NCBI GenBank assembly: GCA_026826555.1
Contig: JAKSZT010054565.1
Coordinates: 4,762,728-4,826,727, forward strand
Direction of reading: 5' to 3'
Length of the DNA: 64,000 nt
Source: Tolypeutes matacus
Lineage: Eukaryota; Chordata; Mammalia; Cingulata; Chlamyphoridae
Positions 11,341 through 22,909 of this stretch are shown here, in pieces. Within the stretch, counting starts at the first letter, position 1, and every line of letters starts with the position of its first letter. A model generated the notes under the pieces. It worked only from the letters and a program-made list of their open reading frames with translations, searched no databases and was not told the origin of the DNA. A program made the translations under genes and the position numbers.

Positions 11341-12939
11341 ATGGGCAAGGAAGAATCCCCTGAAGAGGGTGACTCTGAGGACACTGAATTGACAGCATGC
11401 AATGAAATCGAGCAGGTCAGCTGGAGGCTGGGGTGAGGGTGCAGGTAATGGGGGCTGAGTATAGGAACACCTGCTCAGGGTGTAGTCACCGTGCTTTAGG
11501 GCACCCACCACGACCACACACACCGTCCACTGCTAACGATGGCCTTATTTTTAAAAAGGAGGGAAATGAGATTCTAAGGGAAGGGCTGTGCTTTCATCTT
11601 AGCAATGCTTTAATAGTCCTGGGGAGTGGAACTGGTCAGTTCTGTGCAGGGAAGCCAGAGTAGTCTGGGTGTCACTGAAAATGCTATATACTGCCCAGTG
11701 AATTACTCCCCAGAGGCACCAGTACAGTTTCCTTTCTCAAGGCCAGAGCCCAACAAAGAGCCATGATGCTTAACTGCAACAGCTCTGTGGGCGACGCACA
11801 CTGTCCAGGGCCATCAGTCCATAATCCTGAAGCTACAAGGAGTGCACACAAAGGGCTTTCTAGAGGGGCAGCAGCTGTGGGAGCAGGGGGAACAGGCTGC
11901 AGGAGTCATTAAAAATAATTTTTTTTCAAATTAATAAAATGCAACCGTCCACACTCAAGACCAACAGCTTGTAAAATTGGATTTCTAAAAGATGAAGGGG
12001 AAAGGAGGCCAGCATTGGTCAGAAGCAGCAAAATGGAGAATCCTAGAAGGAGGCAGGACCAGCTAATTTGGCAAAGGAGGCATTAACGGATGCCTGTCAC
12101 ACTGAAACTAGCGTTGTCTCTCTGCTTGGAGATGACAGCTCCTAAATCCCACCAACTGGAAGGTGTTGAGTGGGAGGACAGAAGCAAGACTCCTCGCCTT
12201 CCTTGCCCTTTAGGCTTTTCTATTGGAGGGTGGTAGGCAGAACCTGAGGCCCTATGTCAGGAGATGGAGGTCTTTGAGATGGGATCTCTTCAAAATTATT
12301 GATTTATTTCTCTATCCTCCAAGACACCATGCTCCTCCGTTCAGGAAGGAACCCTTGGCAAGTATCCATTACTGAGAAGTCTCCTAAAAGGGGTTTGGAG
12401 AACCCCTGTGCCAAATCTGATGCTCCAGGTGAACATGAGAGCAGAGATCATGCCCAGTAGGGATCTCCTCACAGCACTGCTGCTTGGGCAAGTGGTGCTC
12501 AGTGAGCATCCACTGAATGAGGGGATGCATTATAAGCAAGCATTCTGGAGTCATTCCCAGGCCTGCCCTCAGCACCTATTCAGGGCTCCTTGGGTCAAAT
12601 GTAGGGTTCCATTCCCGTGTAGACCAGTGAGCCAGAAAAATTCCACATCCATGAGCCAAATCCTGGCATTGGCTACCGTCTTGTAGAAATTCAATTCCTT
12701 AGCTCTAGTCATGTTTGAAGCACTGGGTTTTATTAGAGGAGCCACTCTTTAGCAAGGGCAGGATTTCTCAATATAAAAAGGGTTTCCTGAGAAAGAAAAG
12801 ATCCATGCAGCGACATTTACTCAGAGTTGGCCATAAGAGTGGAGCCTCCTTCACTAGGCCAAGTCTTAGTGGGAGGGGGTGTCTGGGTGTGGAGAGTGCC
12901 CGGCCCATTTCACCTCATGTTCCACTGATCCCCAATGTT
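11341..12939. other. Non-coding flank, no gene seen
   Basis: Mixed sequence. An A/T-rich patch with eight T bases lies near 11910-11940. No domain-bearing frames recognised. Confidence 0.4.
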
Positions 12940-13320
12940 CTCTGTCTCTTCCATTTATTGCCAAATTTCTCAGAGGTGTCTGCCTGCTCAACTTTTTTCC
13001 CCAGCCTCCTTCTCCTGCTTCCTCCGGGACAATTCTGCTGCTTTTGACCCAATGGACACCTCTGATGCTCTCCTCCCTGGCTCTGAGAACCAGCATCACC
13101 CGATTTCTCTCCTGGCCCCACGAAAGCTGCTAAAGCAGCTTCTCCACCTGCTCCCTGAGACGTGATTCCCTGCAGTGCTCTCTCCTCTGCCTCTTCTCCC
13201 CACTTCTCCATCTGTCCATCTTGTCACTCCAGGTGGACCCCCAAACTCTCAAAGGGCAAGGACATCTTCTCTCTCCTCCACGCTCCTCAGCACCAAGCAC
13301 AAACAATGCATATATGGTGA
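12940..13320 (+). repeat. Probable L2 LINE 3' fragment
   Basis: A pyrimidine-rich block ends in AAAGGGCAAGGACATCTTC and TCAGCACCAAGCACAAACAA, following the order of the L2 3' end (GGGCAGGGAC, then CCTAGCACAGTGCC). Overlapping frames on both strands here reflect the skewed composition, not coding. Confidence 0.5.
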
Positions 13321-15480
13321 TTTAAATCATTCCCTGGTTGCAAAATGACAACACGCCACAGAAAGGGCAGGTCAGCTGAGGAGCCCAAGGTGGGCAGCCT
13401 GAGCCCTCTTCCCAGTCAGCCCAAGGGAGAGTGGGGTCTCCTGCAAGAGTTAGACAGTGCGGCCCCCAAGGACACTTGCAGGGAGAGACTCAGCCCTCGT
13501 CCTGGTTCTATTCTTAGCAGCACTCACAGCCGGCACCAGGGAGAAAGCTGGTTGTTGTTAAATGTTCGACAGCGTCTGGCTTTCTCAGTCCAATCTTTGG
13601 TGGAGCCTTCTGTTTCCGCCTTCAGGTGCATGATGCGTTCCTGTCCTCACATCAAAATGGGCGGGGGGTGGGAAGGCGCCATCTGGAAGAGGCATCGAAT
13701 TCTCTCCTCACTTGGCCCCAGCTCTTCTGTGTTCCCCACTCCTGTCTCAGTTATCTGGAGCTTTGTGTTGTTTTTACAAGACATGGTTCAGAACATAGAT
13801 TTCCATAGTCTTCCTGTAGCATGAAAGGACAAGTTTCCCTCTCTTCGGTGACCACCAGCTTCATCGATTGCTAAAGTTTCCTTCCACTCCAGGTGGAGTC
13901 ATGGACAGTGACCAGCCACAAGGAGGCATGTTCTGGGGCCGTGCTAGGAGTGGGTCATGGACACAGGCTGTGCCATCAAGAGAGCCTGTAGGCTGCCTCC
14001 TTACCCCTGCAGCACTGCGGGTGACTCAGTCTGTATTTCAGGCAGTAACCACACAGCCCTCCTGGCTGTTTGTCCTTGTTATCAAATCCAGGCCAGGGAG
14101 GACCCTGAAATGTGCATCCTTTCAGATTCCCCTCACCTATCCATAATTTCCCTCCTTCCCTCCTTCTTTCCTTCATTCATTACACATTTATTCATATATT
14201 TGCTTTGTGCTTGTCTTAGCTTGGGTTCCTCCCCAAAGCAGGCACTTGATAGACAAGGACTTGGGTGCAGATAATCCCAGAGAGCACAAATGAAGGGATG
14301 AAGAACGTGAGACAGGGGTGGGAGGAAAGCCAGCACAGGGTACACAGTTAAGCCAATGACCACAGTGGACCACTGGGTCTCCATCCCAATAGGACCCTCT
14401 AAGGTAATGTGCAGAATGCCAGCTCACTGACTTCCAACCCATGTTGAATGACAGTTGTCCCTGGGGCCATTAAATCCCCAGGACTTTGAGGCTGCCCTGC
14501 AAGCAGCTGAGCAAGCTCCTCTGGTTCTTGATGTAGGAAACTGTCAGAACCTGGAACTGTCCACTGTGACTGCTGATGGGGTCAGGGGTGAGTCAAAGGG
14601 ATGTAGGGCATGCTGAGGTCTACATCAGCCTGCTGAGGTCCCATGGTATTCATTGTGTTGGAGATATGCTAGTCTGGATTTCTTCAAGTTTGCAATCTAA
14701 GAGCCAAAAACTATAACTTTGATGGTTTGAGTGATTTCTTCCCAGGAACTTCATGGAGGATAACATGGTCATACAGATCTAAAATCCAGGAAGTCCAGAT
14801 TTTAAACTTGGTTCTGTGGCCACCATGCTATCCAATTGTATCAATTCACTTATATGTGTGGAGCCATCAAATGTTCATGGAGCTTCTAGTATGGTCATCA
14901 GAGATCAATGGATAAACAAGCCAAGGTCACTGCCCTCAAATGCCCATTTCAGGATGGTGTCAAGACAGAACACAACCTGCCCTAATATGCTGTAGCAAGT
15001 CCACACTCTTGTCCAGAGCAAGGCATGCGGGATGAGGGAATAATATATTGTACCCGGGCTGGGTAGGGATGACTTAATGGAGTAGATGATACACCCAATT
15101 TTATACCATGGGAGGACAGAAATCATCAACCACCTCAGAAGATTCCTTCAGTGGCTCACAATTTGAATATTCACAATTTAACTTTGGAGCTGTAGCATGA
15201 TTTGTTTCCTTACCTACCTACCTCCTTCCAGTAACAGAATCTGATCTACACAGCCTACAAAAAATATTTGGAGACCACAATGGGACCATCCTACAGACAC
15301 CTGTCCATACAAGGCTTATCCCTATTCCTCATTCCTTCTACCCTCTGGTCTGGTGGCTGGTCTGGGGCTCCAGAGTTCCTGGCCTATTTGCTGGTATCAG
15401 AACCCATCAGGAACTTCTGGATCTTTGGTCTGGAGTACATCAGTCCTTCCTCCTTGAATGTCCCCACTGACTCTCTCTCT
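13321..15480. other. Non-coding flank, no gene seen
   Basis: It includes a 159-residue frame (13345-13824) without a recognisable domain. A segment near 14205-14400 may be another old LTR fragment but could not be assigned. Short CCTT-type repeats lie at 14148-14175. Confidence 0.4.
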
Positions 15481-15885
15481 CGTGCCCTCACATCCATATT
15501 CTACTCTTCATTCCAGGCCCATCCCTCAGCTCACAATGCTTTCCCTGGAAGTGGTTGCCCTCTTAAATTTTCTGTTCGCATAACATGTGAGTCCCATTCC
15601 TCTAAACTCAATCATAGACTTTGGTGTGCATGCCTGCAACACTGAAGGTGGGATTCCAGGCACTGCTGGACAGGCTATGGAAAAGCCATGTCACAGAGCT
15701 CAGCTGAGTGCACTGTATGTGTTACTGCAGCTTTTCTGATTTGGAGCCTCCCTAGGGTCATCATGCATTTGTGAGATCCCTGAGATCAGGGCTCCTGTCT
15801 GGCCTTTAGCAGTGTGGCCAATGCCAAGCACAGATGCAGGCACTAATGCATGATCATTAAATCATGCTGAGTAGATGAAGGCTTC
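15481..15885 (+). repeat. Possible L2-lineage fragment
   Basis: A 3' part with GAGATCAGGGCTCCTGTCTG and a following CCAAGCACAGATGCAGG segment resembles a diverged L2 3' end. Weak match. Confidence 0.35.
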
Positions 15886-16600
15886 ACTCCAGATATGGGT
15901 CAACATCAAGTACCACTATTATTCTTTGCCTGACCATAAGGGGTAATAGCAACACATTCCTGAATCAATGAATTTTTTCCTCTGGATTACAAGCCTACTT
16001 CAGTATTTACAAAACCACCACCACAATCTTTAGCTACTGTTCTATAAATATTGTTTAGATACCCTTTACATATAACAAAGTGTGTTTATTTTCTATGTCT
16101 GGGGACACAAAATCCTGGGCTTCTCTGACTCTCTCAGTGTTCCCTTCTCTTGAATGGGTCCGTTGAACACAATCATCTCTAAGATTCCTTCCTGCTCTAA
16201 CATGCAATTAATCTAAGTGCCCCATTTTGTCGATGGCCTGAAGTGGAACCTTAGCCCCACTGCTCAACATTTTCAGGGAAAACAAAACATTTGCAATGGC
16301 TGGTGCTCCAGGAAACCACTTCTCATTGCCCCCAAGAGGAGCAGACCATGAATGTAAGGCAGGGTGTGCCGGTTTGGCTGTCACCATTGCCAACAAAGGC
16401 TTGCAGCACTGCCTCATCTGTCTCCCAGCTCCTCACTCTGCCCAGCCAGACATGGAAACACTCCCATTCTTTCCTCGGGTTAGGAGGCCCTAAGTGCTGG
16501 GGAAATAGGTCTTCAGAGAGGGAATGATTCATGCCCCAGCAGCGCAGGCTCCCAGCCACCTGCTCCCCCTGCCCTCCGGACCCCGGGGGCGCACAGGCCT
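15886..16600. other. Non-coding flank, no gene seen
   Basis: No repeat or domain-bearing frame recognised. Confidence 0.4.
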
Positions 16601-16800
16601 GACCTGGAGTGGCTCAAGTCTCCCTGGGCGGATCTATTACATGCATTAAAATAATTTACACTCGGCCCTATACAGCGTTTAATTCGTCGTGCCATCATCC
16701 GTTCCAGAAGCGTTCCTCTTCACCGTGAATTATTTTTGAAGTATTTATGTGGACCTCACCGAAAATCACCCTAGTCAGCACACCGAGAAATGGAAAGGCA
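16601..16800. other. Candidate conserved non-coding block
   Basis: A repeat-free stretch with retained CpGs in an AT-rich context (GTTTAATTCGTCGTGCC, CATCCGTTCCAGAAGCG) and several ATTA/TAATTT cores. This mix is common in developmental regulatory elements. Function is inferred only. Confidence 0.3.
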
Positions 16801-16949
16801 TTAAGAGGAGGTGTTGACCCCAAGGTCATGGGCATGAGTGTGGCCAGGGTCAATGGGGCCGGAGGGGAGGGCTGGGGTGGCCGCGGCACATGCCGACCAG
16901 GCTGCCGGGCACAGGCCGGGCACACATATTTTTTTAATATTAATGATCG

Positions 16950-17160
16950 TGGTCATAACTGATGTGTGTAGCATTTCCATTTGCAAAGCACTCCTTCATC
17001 CTCTCATTTGTTGTTTGTACTAAGCCTGTGTGGCAGATATTCACAGCCTCTTCTCCAGATGAGGAAACTGAGGCTCAGAGAGAGAGCTTAGTAGATTTGG
17101 AGTTGGATCCAGGTTTCCTCACTTAGCAGCTGTGAGTCCCGTACAGCCTGGGTAGCTGAT
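16950..17160 (-). repeat. MIR SINE
   Basis: The reverse-complement core AGATGAGGAAACTGAGGCTC is preserved at about 17057-17076, with upstream CATTTGCAAAGCACTCC and downstream GGAGTTGGATCCAGGTTTCC. Confidence 0.85.
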
Positions 17161-17429
17161 CGCAGAGGACCCCAAAGCTCTGGGACCTCAGACCAGCTCT
17201 CTCAGTCAGTACGGTAAACTACTTGCCCTTCTTACCCACACTCAGAAACACATACGCACACGTCCAGGCAGGAAGTTCTCCAGGAAGCTGCTGGCCTGAG
17301 TTGAAGTTTTGTCAACATTCCCCTTTGTCTGGGGGCCTCATTTCCGGAGACAGCTGAAGAACTCCTCTTTCTAATGTTGGCACAATTCCCACAATACTCT
17401 ACTGATTATTATAAAAGATAATTAGGCTG
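17161..17429. other. Non-coding flank, no gene seen
   Basis: Nothing recognised. Confidence 0.4.
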
Positions 17430-17890
17430 GGATTTTTTACTTATTCAATAAATATTTGATTTGAGCACCTACTCTGTACCAGGCAATGTTTGTACCAGGT
17501 CCCTGTGCCCATGGCGCATAAGCCCCAGTAAAGAAGGCAGCCCATAAACATATAAACAGAGGGGTAAACAAGGTATTTGCAGAGAGTGCTGGCTGCCACA
17601 AAGAAGATGGAAACAGGTGATGGGCTGTGGTGGTGCTACCAATACCAGGGGGTGTATGGATCCAGCAGCAACACTAAGTTTCTCTGAGGGACACTTGTGT
17701 TGAAACCTAAGAAGTGTAAGCCACTGAGCTTGGAAAGGATAGGAGGGAATGCCAAGTGCAAAGGTCCTGGGGCAGGAAGAGTTTGGCAAGTCTGAAGTGC
17801 TAAAGGCCATTTTGGCTGGAGATGGGGGTACTGAGGGACAGAGAAAAGATGAAGCTAGAGGCATTGACAAAGCCATATCATATAGGGTCA
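17430..17890 (+). repeat. Ancient mammalian repeat, left part, split by an LTR
   Basis: It opens with TATTCAATAAATATTTGA and GAGCACCTACTCTGTACC and continues through CCAAGTGCAAAGGTCCTGG and GAAGAGTTTGGCAAG to a GGAGATGGGGGTACTGAG segment. The continuation (GGAGTGTGGGTTTTAATC and a CACTGGAGAG block) appears at 18329-18425, beyond the LTR. The exact family is not resolved. Confidence 0.55.
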
Positions 17891-18323
17891 TTTCTTGGGG
17901 CTGCCATGACAAAATCCCATAAACTGGGTAGCTCAAAACAACCAAAATTGATTCTCACTGTTCCAGAAGTTCAAAGTTCAAAATCAATGTGTCAACATGG
18001 TTGGGCTACCTCTGAAAGCTCTAGGGAAGCATCCTTCCTTTCTTCTTCCTAGCTTTGGGTGGCTCTGGTAATCCTTGGTATTCCTTGATTTGTAGATGCA
18101 TCACTCCAGCGCCTGCCTTTGTTGTCACATGGCCTTCTCTCCTGTGTCTCTGTGCCCAAACCTTCCTCTCCTGTCTCTCATAAAGACACCAGGTCTAACC
18201 TGACTCCAGTATGACCCCATCTTAACTTGATTGCATTTGATTCCAAATAAGGTCACTTTCAAAGGTAGCAGGGGTTGGAACTTGAGCATTCATTTTGGGG
18301 GGAGGACACGATTCAACCCACTA
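17891..18323 (-). mobile_element. Solo LTR, ERVL-MaLR (MLT1/MST-type), inserted in an older repeat
   Basis: Read on the plus strand it shows the reverse-complement LTR order: GGGGCTGCCATGACAAAATC, CATAAACTGGGTAGCTC, GTCACATGGCCTTCTCTCC, AAATAAGGTCACTTTC and terminal GAGGACACGATTCAACCC. The flanking bases GGTCA (17886-17890) and AGTCA (18324-18328) could be a diverged 5-bp duplication. The interrupted older repeat resumes on the right. Confidence 0.75.
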
Positions 18324-18425
18324 AGTCAAGGAGTGTGGGTTTTAATCTCATGAAAGGACCCACTGGAGAGTTTGGGCAGTTGAGCAACATAAGATGATTT
18401 GTTGAATAAAAAGCTGATGGACATT
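18324..18425 (+). repeat. Right part of the LTR-split ancient repeat
   Basis: The sequence resumes as expected for the repeat at 17430-17890, with TTTTAATCTCATG and CCCACTGGAGAGTTTGGGCA, before becoming unique. Confidence 0.45.
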
Positions 18426-19189
18426 GTTGGGCACATGGGTTCCTCCAGGTCCTTCCAGACCAATGTCACCTGCCCCTGGAAGCCCTGCAGGGTCCCTTCC
18501 TTTCCTACCTCTAGAACGTGGGCCTTCAGAAACTTTATCTCCAAAATCCCCCTCCATCCGGGAGTCTTTCTAGAAAAAAACCTCCCCTCAAGGAGAGGAA
18601 TTGCAGAGGGCAATTGCCAGGCTGCCAGTGGCCCATGGACGATTCTAGTGGGACATCCAGGACCAAAGTTTCCCAGCAAGTTTGGTCAGGTAGGTGTCCT
18701 CCAGCAGGCAGGACTAACTAACCCTGCCTCCCAGCCTTTGCACCTGCCATTGCTTCTGCCAGAAACTCCCTTCCCTGGATCTGCTGGCAGCCAGCTTCTC
18801 CTTGCCTTACGGCACTCAGCCTTAGAAGCGTGTCTGATCCCCAAGCTAAAGCGTCTCTCCCATTGCCATTCGCTATGGCACTGGCTCCCTGTTCCCTGAA
18901 ACCACCCTCCTCCCGCAGCCCCAAGCTCTGAGCATCCGGGGATGGGGGAGGTGGGAAGCAGGGACCACCCTCCCCTGTCCTGGGCCGAATCCCCCGATGC
19001 CCAGGACAATGCCCAGCACAGATCCACCCAGCAGCGTCCCCAGGCCCTACCCCCAGGGCAGCTGGGACTCAATTTCTGATAACAGCAATGGTTCTGGGGC
19101 AGGAAATGGGCAACGATTTGGGAGGAAAACAGAGTTAAGTGTCAATAATTTAAAAGATATGAGGGCATCGATCCTCGTCCTCCGTAATG
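18426..19189. other. Non-coding flank, GC-rich, no gene seen
   Basis: Several overlapping open frames (166 residues plus at 18399-18899, 128 minus at 18686-19072) on both strands have no recognisable domain and conflict with each other. Confidence 0.4.
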
Positions 19190-19590
19190 GAGTTAGTGCA
19201 GGCGCCGCGCAGGACCCGCGCGCCCTGCGCTGTGGCCCAGGCCAAAGCGAGCTCCCTTCGGGCGCATTCGTCCCCTTGCGCGCCCAAGAGGAGCTCTGGG
19301 GCTCGGCGAGGGCTCCGGGAATCGGTGTGGGGCGGGGACGCGGGTGATCTCTCCTCGCGGCCCCTCCCTTTTGATCTCTCAGAGGCACGGAACTGGCTCA
19401 GAGGCCTGGGGTGCAGTGGGTATCCCCACCATCTGTGGCGACTCCGGGCCCCTAGGCGCCCCCACCTGGCGTCGCGCCCCACTCAGTGCCCACCAGGCGC
19501 TCCTCTCTCCCCGTGCGCTGCAAGCGCAGGGCCTTGGGGCTGCCAGGACGCGATCGCTTCCCCAGGTCCATACCGCAGGGAAGACGCCCT
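19190..19590. promoter_or_regulatory. Orphan CpG island
   Basis: By hand count roughly 38 CpG dinucleotides fall in about 400 bases that are clearly GC-rich, against near-absence of CpG in neighbouring kilobases. Dense clusters lie at 19200-19345 and 19440-19575. It includes GGGGCGGGGA (GC-box type) near 19329. It lies some 5 kb beyond the proposed 3' end of the zinc-finger gene, so it is not that gene's promoter. It could be a promoter of an unannotated non-coding transcript or a poised enhancer. Two long plus frames across it (172 and 203 residues) lack recognisable domains. Confidence 0.7.
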
Positions 19591-20300
19591 CCCCAAGAGG
19601 AAGGAAACACAAAATGAAAACGAAACCCAGAAGAGAGCTACCATGCTGGGCTGGCTTGCTGCTTGGGGTTTTCCAGGTGCTTTTATTGATTTTTTTTCCT
19701 GGTGAACTAACAGCCAAAAATGGAGGCGCGGCAATACAGAAAACGCAAGGAAAAGCACCTCCCCGACGCAAGAGTGCAGCCAACATAGACATTCTCGGAT
19801 CCGTGTGGAATTCTTCCTGTCCCTGGAAAGCCTCTTTCTTTGAAGTTGAACCTTTTGACCAAAGCCATCCGTTTTTGCTAAACCATTTGACTGAACCTGC
19901 CACCAAAATTCACTTTGTAAACAAAGAAAAGGGCACGGGCCCACTCAAAGTATGATGAACAATTTGTGAGGGCTTCTGGTTTCACTTGCTCAGCCTGCAT
20001 CTTTAATTTAAAAGAAAAAAAAAAAAAAGAAAGTGACCTCTAACCCTTAACTTGACTATCCCTTTTTCTCCCACTGTCTGGCTTTTTGGAAACAGCAGCA
20101 AGGTTGACATATTTCAGACAAATCATGGCAGCCAACTTCCTGTCCCTGCCCAGTTTCCACTGGGAAACCCTCCCTCCACCCCTCTGGGGTAACCAGGTAA
20201 CTGGAGCCTCCTTCACTGCCTCTCCCAAGTCCAACCTCTCATAACCCAATGCATAAATAATCACATGTTTTATAAATAGCTGTGGACAAGAGGCTGTAAA
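19591..20300. other. Non-coding flank right of the CpG island
   Basis: It becomes AT-rich. An A-run lies near 20012-20030. Nothing else recognised. Confidence 0.4.
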
Positions 20301-21230
20301 ACAACGAAGATATATTTGTGCCTTTCTGTCCTAGGAATATTTTCTAAAAAGACTGTTTTATCTGGTGTGGGTTAAATGGGGAGGTGTGTGTACATAACAG
20401 TCCCCAAAGTTTTCCCTGCCCCCTTGCAGGTCAGCACTGTAGTTAGCAAATTGATAAGGTTCCATGGGCAAGCTTTATTCGTTCTGACACAAGCCTATGA
20501 CACTTTATAAAAAGAAGTAATCCAGAACAATCTCTAGGTAATTAACACCTAGATAAACAAACATAAATTTCTATATTGCATTTATTTGGACTACCACTCA
20601 AATATGCGTGAACCATGCTTTTTTAATTAAAAGATAAATCCATGTGACACTTAGCCTCAAACTTAATTATTCAGCATAGTATAATAAAAAATAGAGCCCA
20701 TTAAATGTGTCTTGCACTGTATTTCTGTATTAACAGCAAAACAGTTCGGTCTGGGATCATTTAAATTTTCCCCCTCCTCTTTGCTTGTGATTTCCCTGTT
20801 CATATAAGCCCATCGTCTCCCTCCCTCCCTCTCTGTCTCTCTCTTTTCTCTTAACACCAACAGGTGAAGAGATTAAAACTCTACACAAGCCCCTACATGG
20901 AATGCTCAGCTGGGCAACATTTTTAATATTGCATTACAACTATGAATTTTTTTCCTTCCCCATGGAAACATACCTCCAGTTTGGTGGAACGTGCCCAGCC
21001 CTTCTATCTTGAAATGAAGATCACAATATTTAACACTAATTTCCCTGGGATTGTGATTACAATACACCAGGTGAGGTTTTCATAATATACTGTTACAATA
21101 CAGATGTTATACAGAGAGGGGGAGTGTGCAAATCCCAAACTACAAGAGACAGCAGGGTTATCATCTTTATAAAAGTTTCAGCACAAAACGATATCTTAAC
21201 GCTCAGTATCAGCAGCTCAGCGGCTTCCTG
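20301..21230. other. AT-rich candidate regulatory block with homeodomain and forkhead-type motifs
   Basis: This repeat-poor stretch contains TTAATTAA (20623-20630), TTAATTA (20663-20669), TAAACAAA (20554-20561) and a perfect 6-bp inverted repeat CTAGGT/ACCTAG around AATTAAC (20534-20552). A CCCT/CTCT low-complexity run sits at about 20818-20850. No open frame is plausible. The look is of a developmental enhancer; conservation is untested. Confidence 0.35.
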
Positions 21231-21314
21231 CTCTTAGGAAGAGAATTCACTTTTGAGCCCTTCCCTGCTTAGGTCAGAAGGAGAAACAAAGATCTGTTCT
21301 GTCACTTTGCAAAA

Positions 21315-21475
21315 ATACATAAAAGACTGACCACGTGCCAGAAGTCATGCTAAGAGTTTTAGGTAACTTGTAACCTTTCATCCTTCAGGCAAAGACACTG
21401 CAGCAGGCAAAGTTTGAATCCAGGTCTTGCAATGTCCAATCCCAAATTCTTAATCCCTGGGCCACATGGTTCCCC
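21315..21475 (-). repeat. MIR SINE fragment
   Basis: Reverse-complement features CGTGCCAGAAGTCATGC and GTTTGAATCCAGGTCTTGC are present, in the order expected for antisense MIR. Confidence 0.65.
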
Positions 21476-22144
21476 CCATCCAGCCTCCTGCGTCATGGGC
21501 AACTGTGCCTTTGGCTTGCTCAAGACAAGTGGCATTAGAGGAAATGGGCTTAGATTTAGGGAAAGCACCATCCAGGTTTGCCCAGGACTCTCCTGGTTTC
21601 AACACTGAAGGTGCTGGGTCCAGGAAAGCCCTAGACCTGGGTAAACCAAGAGAGTTGGTCACACTACTTAGATTCCTCCAGCAAATGGTGCTTCTTCCAG
21701 GTGGCAGAGCTCATCCAGAGAAGACTCAAACAGAGCCACACAAAGAAACCAGACTGGGCCTAGAGACTTCCACCCACATCTTCCCAGAGGACAGTGGTGC
21801 CAAGACATGAGAGATAACTGGTGGTTCTCTGGGAGCCTGTAAATCTGGTAGGAAAAAAGCAATATGGATCATGCTCCATGGCTCTTAGCTTGGCTGGCCT
21901 CTGAGAAAGCCGTGTGCCTGCAAAGCATTCTACTGTTTCAGTCATTTTCAATGGCTTCTTCATAGACAGTGCGTCCCTCAAATCTGTTGCTGTCTAGCTT
22001 GTTCTCTACACACCCCTTTCCACTGACTTTCTCACTTAATCTCAGAAAGAGCCATGTGCTTGTGCTGCTGACATTGTTCTGACTGGGAGAAATAGGATGA
22101 TCTGCCTAGGATCGCACAGCTACTGAGGGCATGAGGTAGGACTT
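21476..22144. other. Non-coding flank, no gene seen
   Basis: Conflicting short frames on both strands, none recognisable. Confidence 0.4.
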
Positions 22145-22405
22145 CCATCTCCTAGGGCCTTTGCGTGTCTTCTTCCTTCATCTCTCATCTCATCATCCTT
22201 CCTTAGGAAGTCTTCCATGACTTGGGAAAATTGCTGTTCTCCTGGCACCATGAATCTCCTCCTCCCAACATTGTACAACTATTGGTATGACTATCAGATT
22301 AAAATCTGTTTTCTCTTTGGATTTAACATTGTATCCCCAGACCTCTGCCCAATGCCTAGTACACAGTAGGTCCTCTATAAATATTTGTGGAAGGGATGAG
22401 TGGCA
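22145..22405 (+). repeat. L2 LINE 3' fragment
   Basis: L2 order: GGAAGTCTTCCATGACTTG, then TGTATCCCCAGACCTCTG, CCCAATGCCTAGTACACAG and the end-type GTAGGTCCTCTATAAATATT. Confidence 0.8.
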
Positions 22406-22602
22406 TTTACATCTAACCCAAGACCAATTCTTTTTCTATCGCATCCCACTATTCCACAGCAGCCTCCCTGCTACCCTTATGAGAGGCAAAAAAGTTGTCA
22501 CTACTCTGATAAAACTCTGATTCTTCATATGAGAAAGTTGGAAAACAAGGCCTTTAAGAGATTTTTCCAGGGTCGTCTCTTTGGAAGGGGATGGGTCTAG
22601 AG

Positions 22603-22771
22603 CAGGGATACTTATTTTGTTCCACACACCCCTTCTCAGAATGTGGTGGCAGATAGTTTTATGACACTCAACATGGGAGGTCAGAGAAAATAAAGATAAT
22701 GAGTTCATTTTTTTTCAATTCAAGCTCACAGATTCCTTGGGGGTCCATGGACCTCTGGTTAAGAACTCCTG
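22603..22771 (+). mobile_element. Non-autonomous hAT-type DNA transposon, 169 bp, perfect 8-bp target duplication
   Basis: The ends are CAGGGATAC on the left and GAACTCCTG on the right (imperfect terminal inverted repeats). Both flanks carry the identical 8-mer GTCTAGAG (22595-22602 and 22772-22779). Inside are CATGGACCTCTGGTTAAGAA and an A/T-rich core. The 8-bp duplication and CAG...CTG ends are characteristic of hAT elements. The MER family name was not assigned. Orientation is arbitrary. Confidence 0.85.
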
Positions 22772-22909
22772 GTCTAGAGGAGTTCTGGCCATCTGACCAC
22801 AAGAGAGTTTTTCCAAGACACTTTTTTTTCCCCTTTAGTCTACATTTTGTGTGTGGAAAATTAGTATCAAATTTATTCATAACTTATTAGATCATTATAG
22901 TGCCAATAA

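Noticed and set aside
19187..19955. Overlapping plus-strand frames of 172 and 203 residues across the CpG island, with minus frames of 153 and 175
   Set aside because: High GC lowers stop-codon frequency, and four conflicting frames in one place argue for composition, not coding. No domain or signal peptide pattern convinced me.
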